DNA of 64,000 nt from JAHBTB01 sp964451255 (GTDB lineage: Bacteria > Armatimonadota > Fimbriimonadia > Fimbriimonadales > Fimbriimonadaceae), in NCBI GenBank assembly GCA_964451255.1, contig CAYVHL010000001.1:558001-622000 (forward strand), written 5' to 3'. Under the pieces are notes generated by a model, which had not been told where the DNA came from, searched no databases, and saw only the letters and a program-made list of their open reading frames with translations. Made by a program: the position numbers and the translations under genes. How positions within the stretch are numbered: the first letter of the stretch is position 1; each line of letters begins with the position of its first letter. Below, one piece after another: positions 49,769 to 58,104 of the stretch.

Positions 49769-51936
49769 ACCCGCTCCTCCTCGTTGAAGAGGCCCGCGTC
49801 GTCCGAGAAGGCCAGACGATCCTGAACGTCGACCGCTTCGAAGTGGCCGAAGGCCAGCACACACTGGTCACCGGCCCGAACGGCAGCGGTAAGACGACCC
49901 TTTTGCGGTTACTAGCGGGCCAAATCCACCCCTATGCAGGCGAAGGGCAGGTCCTCGTGGACGGCCTGGGTGACCGGAACCAGGAGGAGTGGCGGCGCTT
50001 GGTGGCGTTCGTCGAAAGCGACGTCGATTGGGAGCACGCCGTCGACAGGACGGTCGAAGAAGTCGTCTTGAGCGGCTTCTTCGGCACCCAGGGCCACTTG
50101 TGGCACAAACACCCGACCGAGGAACAGGTGACGGAGGCAGTCCAAGGGCTAGGGCTAACCGGCCTCACGTCCTTACGCGACCGCACCTTCGGCACACTGT
50201 CGACCGGTGAGCGCAAACGCACCTTGATCGCCCGCGCCCTTGTACAGGAGCCCCGCGTCCTCCTCCTCGATGAGCCCACCGCCGGTCTTGACCCCCAAGG
50301 CAGAAAGGACCTGTTGCAATGGTTCAAGGATCTCGCGACAACCGGGATCTTCACGGTCGTCATGGTGACTCACCACCAGGAGGAGGCCGACGACTATTTC
50401 GAACAACGCCTTTTCCTGCGCGATGGCCAGATCACACCGTTCGACCGAGAATCCGTGGCACCACGCGTTTACGAAGTCGCGAGAGAGACACCCCTTGAGT
50501 TCTGCTCCATCTTGAGCAAGGCGAACCGGTGTTTCGCGTGGCTCAAACGTGAAGACCAACAACCCATCTTCTCCTTCAAACTACGTGGTGCCTACAACTT
50601 CCTTGCCAGCCAGCCTCCGGAGAGGCTGGCCAAGGGAGTCGTCGCTGCGAGTGCCGGGAACCACGCCCAAGGGGTGGCTCTCGGGGCCAAGAAGCTGGGT
50701 TGCCGTGCCGTCATCGTGGTCCCGGAGACGACTCCCACCGTAAAAATACGGGCGATCGAACGCTTGGGCGCCGAACTGGTCCTCCACGGCGACAGCTACG
50801 ACGACGCCTACGCCCATGCCGTCCAGCTACAGATAGAGCAAGACCTGGTCTTCGTCCATCCCTACGACGACCCACTGGTCATCGCTGGCCAGGAGACGGT
50901 CGGAGAGGAGATCGCCGCCCAGGCACCCCTGCCGCTCCACGCCGTCTTTGTGCCGGTCGGAGGCGGAGGGTTGCTCGCCGGTGTCGCCCAAGCGATGAGG
51001 CGGCTCTCACCGGACACGGTGGTCGTCGGGGTGGAACCGGAAGACTCCGACGCCATGCGCCGTTCCCTTCTGGCTGGCAAACGGGTGCGGCTCAACCACG
51101 TCGGTCTTTTCGCCGACGGCGTGGCCGTCCGCGAGGTCGGCAAGACGCCATTTGACATCGCCGTCGCCTGCGGTGTGCAGACGGTCACGGTGAGCAACGA
51201 TGACATCTGCGCCGCGATCATGGACATCTTCGAAGACCGCCGGGCGATCCTCGAACCCAGTGGCGCACTGGCCTACGCCGGCCTGAAGAAGTGGGTCGAA
51301 AAACACGGCTGGCGGGGCAAGCGTGTAGCGGCCGTCGCCACAGGGGCTAACCTCAACTTCGACCGTCTGCGCCACATCTCCGAACGCGCCCAGCTGGGCG
51401 AAAAGCGCGAGGCCGTCTTTGCCGTCCACATCCCCGAGAGGCCCGGCTCGTTCCTCGCCCTTTGCGAGGCGTTGGGGCGGCGGCCGATCACCGAGTTCAA
51501 CTATCGGATGGGAGACGCGGACACGGCGACGGTGTTCGTCGGAGTGGAACTGCGCGGCCCTTCGGACAGAGACGAGGTGCATCAGGGGCTCTTGACCAGC
51601 GGGTACGAATGCCTGGACCTCACCGATGACGAGATCGCCAAGACCCACCTGCGCCATATGGTGGGCGGAAAGAGCGCGACGGCCGAGGACGAACAGTTCT
51701 TCCAGTTCGACTTCCCAGAGCGTCCGGGGGCGTTGCTCGATTTCTTGCAGAGGCTTGGGCCAGAGTGGAACATCAGCCAGTTCCACTACCGTAACCACGG
51801 CACCGACCGAGGACGGGTCCTCGCCGGCATCCAAGTGCCCGCGACTGCGAAGCTCAGCTTCGAGCAGAGCTTGCTTTCGGTCGGGTATGAGGTGAGCGAG
51901 GTGACGGGGAGCCCGTCCCTGAAGTTCTTTTTGTAG
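49765..51936 (+). CDS. ilvA: ABC-type ATPase fused to biosynthetic threonine ammonia-lyase
   Basis: 723 residues in one open frame. Residues 1-225 are a complete ABC ATPase domain: Walker A GPNGSGKT (37-44), signature LSTGE (145-149), Walker B VLLLDEPTAGLD (165-176), H-loop VTHH (201-204). Residues ~232-723 are a full-length IlvA: VYEVARETPLEF aligns with the E. coli N-terminus, PLP Lys272 in SFKLRGAY, SAGNHAQG, PVGGGGLLAG, then two ACT-like domains (~550-640 and ~655-723) of the feedback-regulated type. A GTG at 50455 (Val231) could initiate a separate IlvA, but no stop lies between the parts. Deaminates threonine to 2-oxobutyrate. Co-translated with ilvC. I recall no such fusion; role of the ATPase unknown. 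Confidence 0.9.
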   Translation: MNPLLLVEEARVVREGQTILNVDRFEVAEGQHTLVTGPNGSGKTTLLRLLAGQIHPYAGEGQVLVDGLGDRNQEEWRRLVAFVESDVDWEHAVDRTVEEVVLSGFFGTQGHLWHKHPTEEQVTEAVQGLGLTGLTSLRDRTFGTLSTGERKRTLIARALVQEPRVLLLDEPTAGLDPQGRKDLLQWFKDLATTGIFTVVMVTHHQEEADDYFEQRLFLRDGQITPFDRESVAPRVYEVARETPLEFCSILSKANRCFAWLKREDQQPIFSFKLRGAYNFLASQPPERLAKGVVAASAGNHAQGVALGAKKLGCRAVIVVPETTPTVKIRAIERLGAELVLHGDSYDDAYAHAVQLQIEQDLVFVHPYDDPLVIAGQETVGEEIAAQAPLPLHAVFVPVGGGGLLAGVAQAMRRLSPDTVVVGVEPEDSDAMRRSLLAGKRVRLNHVGLFADGVAVREVGKTPFDIAVACGVQTVTVSNDDICAAIMDIFEDRRAILEPSGALAYAGLKKWVEKHGWRGKRVAAVATGANLNFDRLRHISERAQLGEKREAVFAVHIPERPGSFLALCEALGRRPITEFNYRMGDADTATVFVGVELRGPSDRDEVHQGLLTSGYECLDLTDDEIAKTHLRHMVGGKSATAEDEQFFQFDFPERPGALLDFLQRLGPEWNISQFHYRNHGTDRGRVLAGIQVPATAKLSFEQSLLSVGYEVSEVTGSPSLKFFL

Positions 51937-52000
51937 ACCCCGGCGGCGCGGAACCAGCGGCGTATCAAAATCCTAGAATCGACAGGCAAGACAAGCAGAG

Positions 52001-53671
52001 ATGGCATTCGACAGCAAACACAAATCAAAGACGATCAGCGAGGGCCCCGACCGTGCGCCCAACCGCGCGATGATGCGGGCGATGGGCCTCGGTGACAAGG
52101 AGCTCGCCCAGCCGTGGGTCGGGGTCGCGAGCGTATGGAGCGAGGTCACGCCCTGCAACATGAACTTGGACGAGCAGGCCGTCGTCGTCGCGGACTCCGT
52201 CGCGGCAAACGGCGGCACGCCGCGCCGCTTCAACACGATCAGCGTCAGTGACGGGATCGGAATGGGCCACGAGGGGATGAAGGCTTCTCTAGCCAGCCGC
52301 GAGGTCATCGCCGACAGCGTCGAGCTGATGATGATGGCGCACTGCTACGACGCCCTCGTCGGGATCGCCGCCTGCGACAAGAGCCTTCCCGGCATGTTGA
52401 TGGCCATGGCCCGACTGAACGTGCCGTCGGTCTTTCTCTACGGTGGCACGATCATGCCTGGCAGTCATCACGGCAAGGACGTGACGATCCAAGACGCCTT
52501 TGAGGCGGTGGGGTCGCATGCGGCGGGAACGATAGACGACGACGAACTTTATGAAGTGGAATGCGCAGTCTGCCCGGGAGCCGGTGCTTGCGGCGGACAG
52601 TACACGGCCAACACCATGGCCTGCATCGCCGAGGCCCTCGGGATGACGGTGCCTGGCTCGTCCGGCCCGCCCGCCCTCTCCCCAGACCGGATTCCGTTCC
52701 TCCAGCAGACCGGCGCCGAGGTCATGAACGCCCTCCGGGCGGGCATCCTTCCTCGTGACGTCATGGACCGCAGGGCGCTGGAGAACGCGGTGGCCATCGG
52801 CGCGGCGACCGGCGGATCGACAAACTTCGCCCTCCATCTGCCTGCTCTTGGGCACGAACTCGGCATCAAACTGACGCTGGACGACATCGACGCGATCAGC
52901 CGCCGGACCCCGACCTTGGCCGACCTGAGGCCGGGTGGCCGGTTCGTCGCATATGATGTCCACAAAGTCGGAGGCGTGCCTGTGATCCTGAGAGCGATGC
53001 TCGACGCGGGTTGCCTGCACGGCGACGCCCTGTGCGTGAACGGAAAGACCATGGCCCAGAACTTGGCCGGCGTGACCGTGCCGGAGGGCCAAGAAGTCGT
53101 GCGTTCGAAAGACCGCGCCGTCTCGCCGCACGGCGGCATGGCGATCGTCCGGGGCAACCTGGCCACCGATGGCGGGGTGATCAAGACCGCGGGGGTCAAG
53201 AAGCTCGCCCACACCGGCCCAGCCCGGTGCTTTGACTCCGAGGAGGCCGCCATGGCGGCCGTACAAGCCCGGCAGATCCAACGGGGTGACGTGGTCGTGA
53301 TCCGCTACGAGGGCCCCAAAGGCGGGCCAGGCATGCGGGAGATGCTCGGCGTCACCGCCGCCATCGTCGGGCAGGGATTGGGCTATGACGTCGCGTTGCT
53401 GACCGACGGCCGTTTCAGCGGGGCGACCCGCGGCCTTATGGTCGGCCACGTCGGCCCGGAGGCGCAGGTCGGCGGCGTGATCGCCTTGGTCGAGGACGGT
53501 GACATGGTCACCGTCGATGCTGAAAGAGGCGTGCTTGCCGTCGATGTCCCGGAAGAAGTCTTGGCCTCGCGCAAGGCGAAATGGTCGGCCCCACCACTCA
53601 GGTACGGCGGAGTACTGGCCAAATACGCGAAACAAGTCGGCCCCGCCTGTGACGGGGCGGTGACGTGGTGA
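52001..53671 (+). CDS. ilvD: Dihydroxy-acid dehydratase
   Basis: 556 residues. Fe-S enzyme giving the 2-keto acids of Val and Ile. Cysteines Cys52 (TPCNM), Cys125 (AACDKS) and Cys197 (GAGACGG) are the cluster ligands; three conserved Cys is the pattern of the IlvD/Edd family. The catalytic region GRFSGATRGLMVGHVGPEA and the KTAGVKKLAHTGPARCFDSE segment are canonical. 64 bases after the fusion gene; likely the last cistron of the operon. Confidence 0.95.
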   Translation: MAFDSKHKSKTISEGPDRAPNRAMMRAMGLGDKELAQPWVGVASVWSEVTPCNMNLDEQAVVVADSVAANGGTPRRFNTISVSDGIGMGHEGMKASLASREVIADSVELMMMAHCYDALVGIAACDKSLPGMLMAMARLNVPSVFLYGGTIMPGSHHGKDVTIQDAFEAVGSHAAGTIDDDELYEVECAVCPGAGACGGQYTANTMACIAEALGMTVPGSSGPPALSPDRIPFLQQTGAEVMNALRAGILPRDVMDRRALENAVAIGAATGGSTNFALHLPALGHELGIKLTLDDIDAISRRTPTLADLRPGGRFVAYDVHKVGGVPVILRAMLDAGCLHGDALCVNGKTMAQNLAGVTVPEGQEVVRSKDRAVSPHGGMAIVRGNLATDGGVIKTAGVKKLAHTGPARCFDSEEAAMAAVQARQIQRGDVVVIRYEGPKGGPGMREMLGVTAAIVGQGLGYDVALLTDGRFSGATRGLMVGHVGPEAQVGGVIALVEDGDMVTVDAERGVLAVDVPEEVLASRKAKWSAPPLRYGGVLAKYAKQVGPACDGAVTW

Positions 53672-53711
53672 GGCCGTGCGCCTAGACGTCGTGGTCGATG
53701 GATGAACTGAA

Positions 53712-54719
53712 ATGAGCCGGGCCCTCGAACTCCTACAGGACCTCGTTTCTCTCCCGGGCCCACCCGGGCAGGAAGATCTTGTCCGGGACTATCTCATCGA
53801 GAAAATCCAAGCGACAGGCCACAAGTGGTCGGTGGACGCCAAGGGCAACCTCCACGTCCCCCTCGGCCCTGATCCTAAGGTCGTGGTCACCGCTCACATG
53901 GACGAGATCGCGATGATGTTGGGCGGAGGCATGTGCGGTGAGTACGCGGTCAGGGCGTTGGGAGGGCTTCACCCCTGGAAGCTTGGCGAAGGCCCGGTCC
54001 AGATCCTCGCCCCAGGTGGGCCGGTCAACGGAGTGCTCTCGATGGGCAGCGTCCACACCACGTCGAAGGAGTCTCCGGCGACACGGGCAAAGGAAAGGCC
54101 CGTCGCATGGGAAGACTGTGTGGTCCGAATCGGCGACGACGAATTTCGGGAACCTGAAGACGACCAGGTGTGGCCCGGCCTTCGCGTCGTCGTCCACCCA
54201 TCCCGACGTGGGCTCACCGACCTCGGCGCCTATGTCGCCGGCCACTTTCTCGATGACCGGGCCGAGCTCGTCTCCTGGCTCCTTGCCTTGGAGCAGTTGA
54301 AAGATCTTCCTGTCCTGTTCCTCGCGACGACAAGCGAAGAAGTAGGTGGTGAGGGCGCCCTTTACGCCCTCCAGACCATACGTCCGGAAGTGTGTCTCGC
54401 CCTTGAGATCGGGCCAGACGTGCCCGACGCCAGACCCCACCATCGGGACGGCCTCACCGTTTGGGCAACAGACTCTTATGCCAGTGTCTCGCCCTCCGAC
54501 CTGGCGTTGGTTCGAAGGCTGGACCCGAAGATCGTCCCCCAAGTCCTCTCCAGCGGCGGGAGCGACGCTTCGTGTGCGGCGAGCAGAGGCCTTTGCGCCC
54601 GCCCGATCACACTGGGCATACCGACAGAGAACACCCACGGATACGAGATCATCCACAAGGAGTCGATGGACAAGTTGGCTGACTTGACCGCACGGTTGAC
54701 CCGCGCCATCTGCTCTTAG
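53712..54719 (+). CDS. M42 family aminopeptidase
   Basis: 335 residues. Metal-ligand motifs AHMDEIAMML, catalytic Glu pair TSEEVGGEGALYA and the C-terminal NTHGYEIIHKESM of the M42 glutamyl-aminopeptidase/FrvX family. The Asp of the bridging motif is in GHFLDDRAELVSW. Members form large dodecameric shells degrading short peptides in the cytosol. No signal peptide. Separate from ilvD by ~40 bases. Confidence 0.9.
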   Translation: MSRALELLQDLVSLPGPPGQEDLVRDYLIEKIQATGHKWSVDAKGNLHVPLGPDPKVVVTAHMDEIAMMLGGGMCGEYAVRALGGLHPWKLGEGPVQILAPGGPVNGVLSMGSVHTTSKESPATRAKERPVAWEDCVVRIGDDEFREPEDDQVWPGLRVVVHPSRRGLTDLGAYVAGHFLDDRAELVSWLLALEQLKDLPVLFLATTSEEVGGEGALYALQTIRPEVCLALEIGPDVPDARPHHRDGLTVWATDSYASVSPSDLALVRRLDPKIVPQVLSSGGSDASCAASRGLCARPITLGIPTENTHGYEIIHKESMDKLADLTARLTRAICS

Positions 54720-54756
54720 CCTGGCTTTGACCCGTTCCTGTGATAAAGTCACCCGC

Positions 54757-55869
54757 ATGGCCACCGCCGGTCGCGCATGCATCCTTGAGGAGCCCGGTGC
54801 TCCCGCCGTCGTCCGAGACATCACCGTAGACGACCCCGGCCCGAACGAGGTCCTCGTCAGGCTCGTCGCGAGCGGCGTCTGCCACACGGACCTGACCGTC
54901 AAGGCATTGAACGGCAACGGCATGGCGTTCCCGATCGTCCTCGGCCACGAGGGAGCGGGGATCGTCGAGAAGGTCGGCGAGGGGGTCACCCACTTGCAAC
55001 CCGGCGACCCGGTCGTACTGGCCTACCGCGCACCGTGCGAGCAGTGCCCGGCCTGTCGGCGCGGTGACCCGCGCCGGTGCTACATGGCCCTGCGCCCAGG
55101 GCCCCGCGTCCACCGGGCGAGCGACGGAGCTGTCTGCTCACAGGTCCTCCGGTGCGGCACGTTCGCGACCCACACCGTCGTCCACGCCAAGGCGGCCGTG
55201 AAGATGCCGGCCGCGATGCCGCTGGACAAAGCCTGCTTGATCGCATGCGGGGTCGTCACCGGTGTCGGCGCGGCGATGAACACCGCCCCCGTCTCACCAG
55301 GTTCGCGGGTCGCCGTCATCGGTTGCGGCGGCGTCGGCCTCAGCGTCATCCAAGGCGCCAAGCTACAGATGGCAAGACAGATCATCGCCGTCGATGTCAA
55401 CCCCACGAAGCTCCAATGGGCTAGAGACTTCGGGGCGACCGACCTGGTGGACGCCAGCAAAGTCGATCCGGTTTCCGAGGTGCGAAGGCTGACAGAGGAC
55501 GGCTGGGACGGCGGAGTGGAATACGCCTTCGAGGCCACGGGCATCCCCAAGTGCACCGAACAGGCGGTGAAGATTCTCAGCTACGGCGGGACGGCGACGA
55601 CGATCGGATTCCCGGCCCGGGAAGACAGCGTAAACCTGAACCTTGGTGACTTTGCGACCGGCGTCTACTGGAACAAGGCCTCCCTGCGCGTCTGCCATTG
55701 CGGCGACGCCCTTCCCTCCCTCGACTTCCCCCTGATCGCCGACTTGTATCTCAGGGGGAAACTGGACATCGACCGGATGGTCACACGGACGATAGGATTG
55801 GAAGACGTCGAGGACGCCTTCCATGTGATGGAGACCGGCGACGTGATCCGATCCGTAATCTTGCTCTAA
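54757..55869 (+). CDS. Zinc-dependent alcohol dehydrogenase (MDR family)
   Basis: 370 residues. Catalytic zinc ligands Cys42 (GVCHTD) and His64 (GHEGAG) with a later Cys; structural zinc Cys94, 97, 100 and 108 in CEQCPACRRGDPRRC. NAD-binding VIGCGGVGLSVIQGAKL. Size and the RGDPRRC motif are nearest to class III / S-(hydroxymethyl)thiol dehydrogenases, but the substrate is not fixed by sequence. ATG 54757; a GTG/ATG further upstream is not supported. Its 3' end is 1 base from the convergent PEP-CTERM gene. Confidence 0.88.
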   Translation: MATAGRACILEEPGAPAVVRDITVDDPGPNEVLVRLVASGVCHTDLTVKALNGNGMAFPIVLGHEGAGIVEKVGEGVTHLQPGDPVVLAYRAPCEQCPACRRGDPRRCYMALRPGPRVHRASDGAVCSQVLRCGTFATHTVVHAKAAVKMPAAMPLDKACLIACGVVTGVGAAMNTAPVSPGSRVAVIGCGGVGLSVIQGAKLQMARQIIAVDVNPTKLQWARDFGATDLVDASKVDPVSEVRRLTEDGWDGGVEYAFEATGIPKCTEQAVKILSYGGTATTIGFPAREDSVNLNLGDFATGVYWNKASLRVCHCGDALPSLDFPLIADLYLRGKLDIDRMVTRTIGLEDVEDAFHVMETGDVIRSVILL

Positions 55870-55870
55870 C

Positions 55871-56575
55871 TCAGGCCCGACGCCTCTTGATCCATGCGCC
55901 GATGCCAACTGCGGCCAGAAACATTGTGGACGGCTCAGGAACCGGATTGACGGTGATTGACACGTTGTCAAATTCTTGCGAAGTCTCAATCGGCGTCGTG
56001 ATAGGCCCCAGGGTGTTCGTCGCGTATCCGAACCCAAATTCCATCGACGACCCCGAACTGGAAAAATCCGGGTTGGACAGGAAATTGAACGAACCGTCTG
56101 AGTTCATCTCAAAGAAGCTGATGTCGATCAGGCCGCTCTTCGCCACAGGCGTCCACGGACCACCCACGGTGAGGTTCACAAAGTCAGTGAAGCCAAAGTA
56201 CAACTTCGAACCCTGCTGTAGGTACACCTGCAGGTTCGATTGAAGGATCGAATCGTTGCGGATATCCCCGCCGATATCGATGGAACTAACAGCTCCAGTT
56301 ACGGAGGGATCGTAGACCCATGCCGAATTGAGCTGTACCAGAGCGACCTGGACTTGAGTCAGCCCTGTCGTCCCAAAGCTGTCGGTGAGCCGGACAAACT
56401 TGTCTGGATTGCCCCCAGAGACGAAGTTGGTGACAGTGCCCGAGCCGTTCGGTGTGGCGGCGACGACGGTCGAGTACGTGCCGCCGTCAAAGTCGCCGTC
56501 AAAGAAGTTTACGGCGCTGGCCGTCCCACATAAGGCAAACACGCCGTTGACGACAAGCAAAATGTTTCTGTTCAT
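55871..56575 (-). CDS. PEP-CTERM sorted exoprotein
   Basis: 234 residues from ATG 56575 (GGAGG upstream). Signal peptide NRNILLVVNGVFALCGTASA; a beta-rich mature domain with a NFFDGDFDGGTYSTVV start; and a C-terminal VPEPSTMFLAAVGIGAWIKRRR sorting signal (VPEP, helix, Arg cluster), recognised by exosortase. No exosortase gene is seen here. An out-of-frame ATG precedes the true start by 6 bases. Cell-surface or extracellular-matrix protein. Confidence 0.88.
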   Translation of the reverse strand: MNRNILLVVNGVFALCGTASAVNFFDGDFDGGTYSTVVAATPNGSGTVTNFVSGGNPDKFVRLTDSFGTTGLTQVQVALVQLNSAWVYDPSVTGAVSSIDIGGDIRNDSILQSNLQVYLQQGSKLYFGFTDFVNLTVGGPWTPVAKSGLIDISFFEMNSDGSFNFLSNPDFSSSGSSMEFGFGYATNTLGPITTPIETSQEFDNVSITVNPVPEPSTMFLAAVGIGAWIKRRRA

Positions 56576-56743
56576 TTCATAACCTCCGATTACATCCGCT
56601 TCCAGATTCAGTGTATGAAGGCTTTTCGAAATGCCAAATACTGGTTTTGCGGCGACTCGGCTAAGATTCTTATAAGCATCCAGCGCGGCCCATTCAGGCT
56701 CAACACCTTGCATCCACGGGCGACAGACGGCTAATCTGACGCC

Positions 56744-58042
56744 ATGTCTCGTTTGTCAAGCCGTCGCGATGTTCTCAAGGCCGCCGCCTCCACAACCGTC
56801 GGCCTCGCGCTAGGCGGCCGCGCCTACGCCACGACCCCATTTGACCTCGTCCGGTACGGCGTGATCGGCATCAGCGGCCGAGGCGCGAACAACCTTGACT
56901 CGGCGCACCAGAACGGGACAGTCGTCGCCCTTTGCGACGTCGACGCCGGCTTTCGGGCGAAGGCGATGACCGACTACCCGATGGCCGCCACTTTTTCCGA
57001 CTACCGCCGGATGATCGACGACATGCACAAGTACGTCGACGCGGTCACCGTGAGCACTCCCGACCACAACCACGCGGCGGCTTCCGCCCTGGCGTTGCGC
57101 GCCGGTAAGGCCGTCTACTGCGAAAAACCGCTCACCCACTCGATCCACGAGGCCCGCGTCCTGCGAGACCTCGCACGCCGCGCCGGTGTCGCCAGCCAGA
57201 TGGGCAACCAGGGCACGGCTGAGGACGCCTTGCGCAAGTGCGTCCAACTCGTCAAGACGGGCGTGTTCGGCGCACCCAAGGAAGTCTGGTGCTGGACAGA
57301 CCGTCCGGCGGGATGGTGGCCGCAGGGCGCCCCGCGCCCACCGCGCAAACCCATTCCTGCCGGCCTCAACTGGGACTGCTGGATCGGCCCTGCGCCGTTC
57401 CGAGACTATGGCGACGGATACCACACCTTCGCCTGGCGGGGACGGTGGGATTTCGGCACGGGCTCATTGGGTGACATGGGCTGCCACGTTATGAACCTCC
57501 CGGTCCAAGCCCTTGACCTCTACGACCCTATAGCGGTCCAATCCGAGACGAGCGGCAACAACAAGGAGTGCTACCCGCTTTGGTCAAAGACCACATGGGA
57601 GTTCGGGCAACGCGGCAAGCGAGGGCCGGTCAAGATGCATTGGCTCGACGGAGGCAACAAACCGGACAAAGCCCTTGTCGGCGGCAAGGAACTTGAGTCG
57701 AACGGCTCCATCATGGTGTTTGAGAAAGGGACGATCTACAGCGCCAGCGCCTACGGCGGGGCATTCGAGGTCATCAACGGCCCTTCGTCGTTGCCGGATG
57801 TGACGTGGGACCACTCACCGGGCCACTTCAAGGAGTTTGACGACGCCATCAAGGGCGGCAAACCGGCGAAGTCCAACTTCGACAACGCGGTGGCCCTCGT
57901 AGAGACCGTTCTGCTCGGAAACCTGGCAATCTGGGCCTCGGGGCCACGGTTGGAGTGGGATCCTCGGAGCATGTCGGTCAAGGGTACCAACGAGTTCGAA
58001 TCCATATTGAAACCCACGTACCGCGAAGGGTGGACGCTCTAG
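56744..58042 (+). CDS. Gfo/Idh/MocA family oxidoreductase with Tat signal
   Basis: 432 residues. A twin-arginine signal (SSRRDVLKAAASTTVGLALG) precedes a Rossmann domain (YGVIGISGRGANN) and the catalytic Lys motif YCEKPLTHS. The C-terminal alpha/beta domain has DMGCHVMNLPVQAL. Tat-exported members of this family are typical of planctomycetes and related groups and act on carbohydrate or inositol-like substrates outside the cytosol; the substrate is not known. Monocistronic. Confidence 0.9.
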   Translation: MSRLSSRRDVLKAAASTTVGLALGGRAYATTPFDLVRYGVIGISGRGANNLDSAHQNGTVVALCDVDAGFRAKAMTDYPMAATFSDYRRMIDDMHKYVDAVTVSTPDHNHAAASALALRAGKAVYCEKPLTHSIHEARVLRDLARRAGVASQMGNQGTAEDALRKCVQLVKTGVFGAPKEVWCWTDRPAGWWPQGAPRPPRKPIPAGLNWDCWIGPAPFRDYGDGYHTFAWRGRWDFGTGSLGDMGCHVMNLPVQALDLYDPIAVQSETSGNNKECYPLWSKTTWEFGQRGKRGPVKMHWLDGGNKPDKALVGGKELESNGSIMVFEKGTIYSASAYGGAFEVINGPSSLPDVTWDHSPGHFKEFDDAIKGGKPAKSNFDNAVALVETVLLGNLAIWASGPRLEWDPRSMSVKGTNEFESILKPTYREGWTL

Positions 58043-58104
58043 GCTCGTACTTCCCCGACGCGCCCAGTGGCGTAAATGCATAAAGCCGTGTAATATTGGC
58101 CCTT

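Noticed and set aside
53712..54719. M42 peptidase as a member of the ilv operon
   Set aside because: Forty bases of spacing with no coupling and no pathway link; ilvD is the more natural end of the operon. Transcript mapping could still include it.
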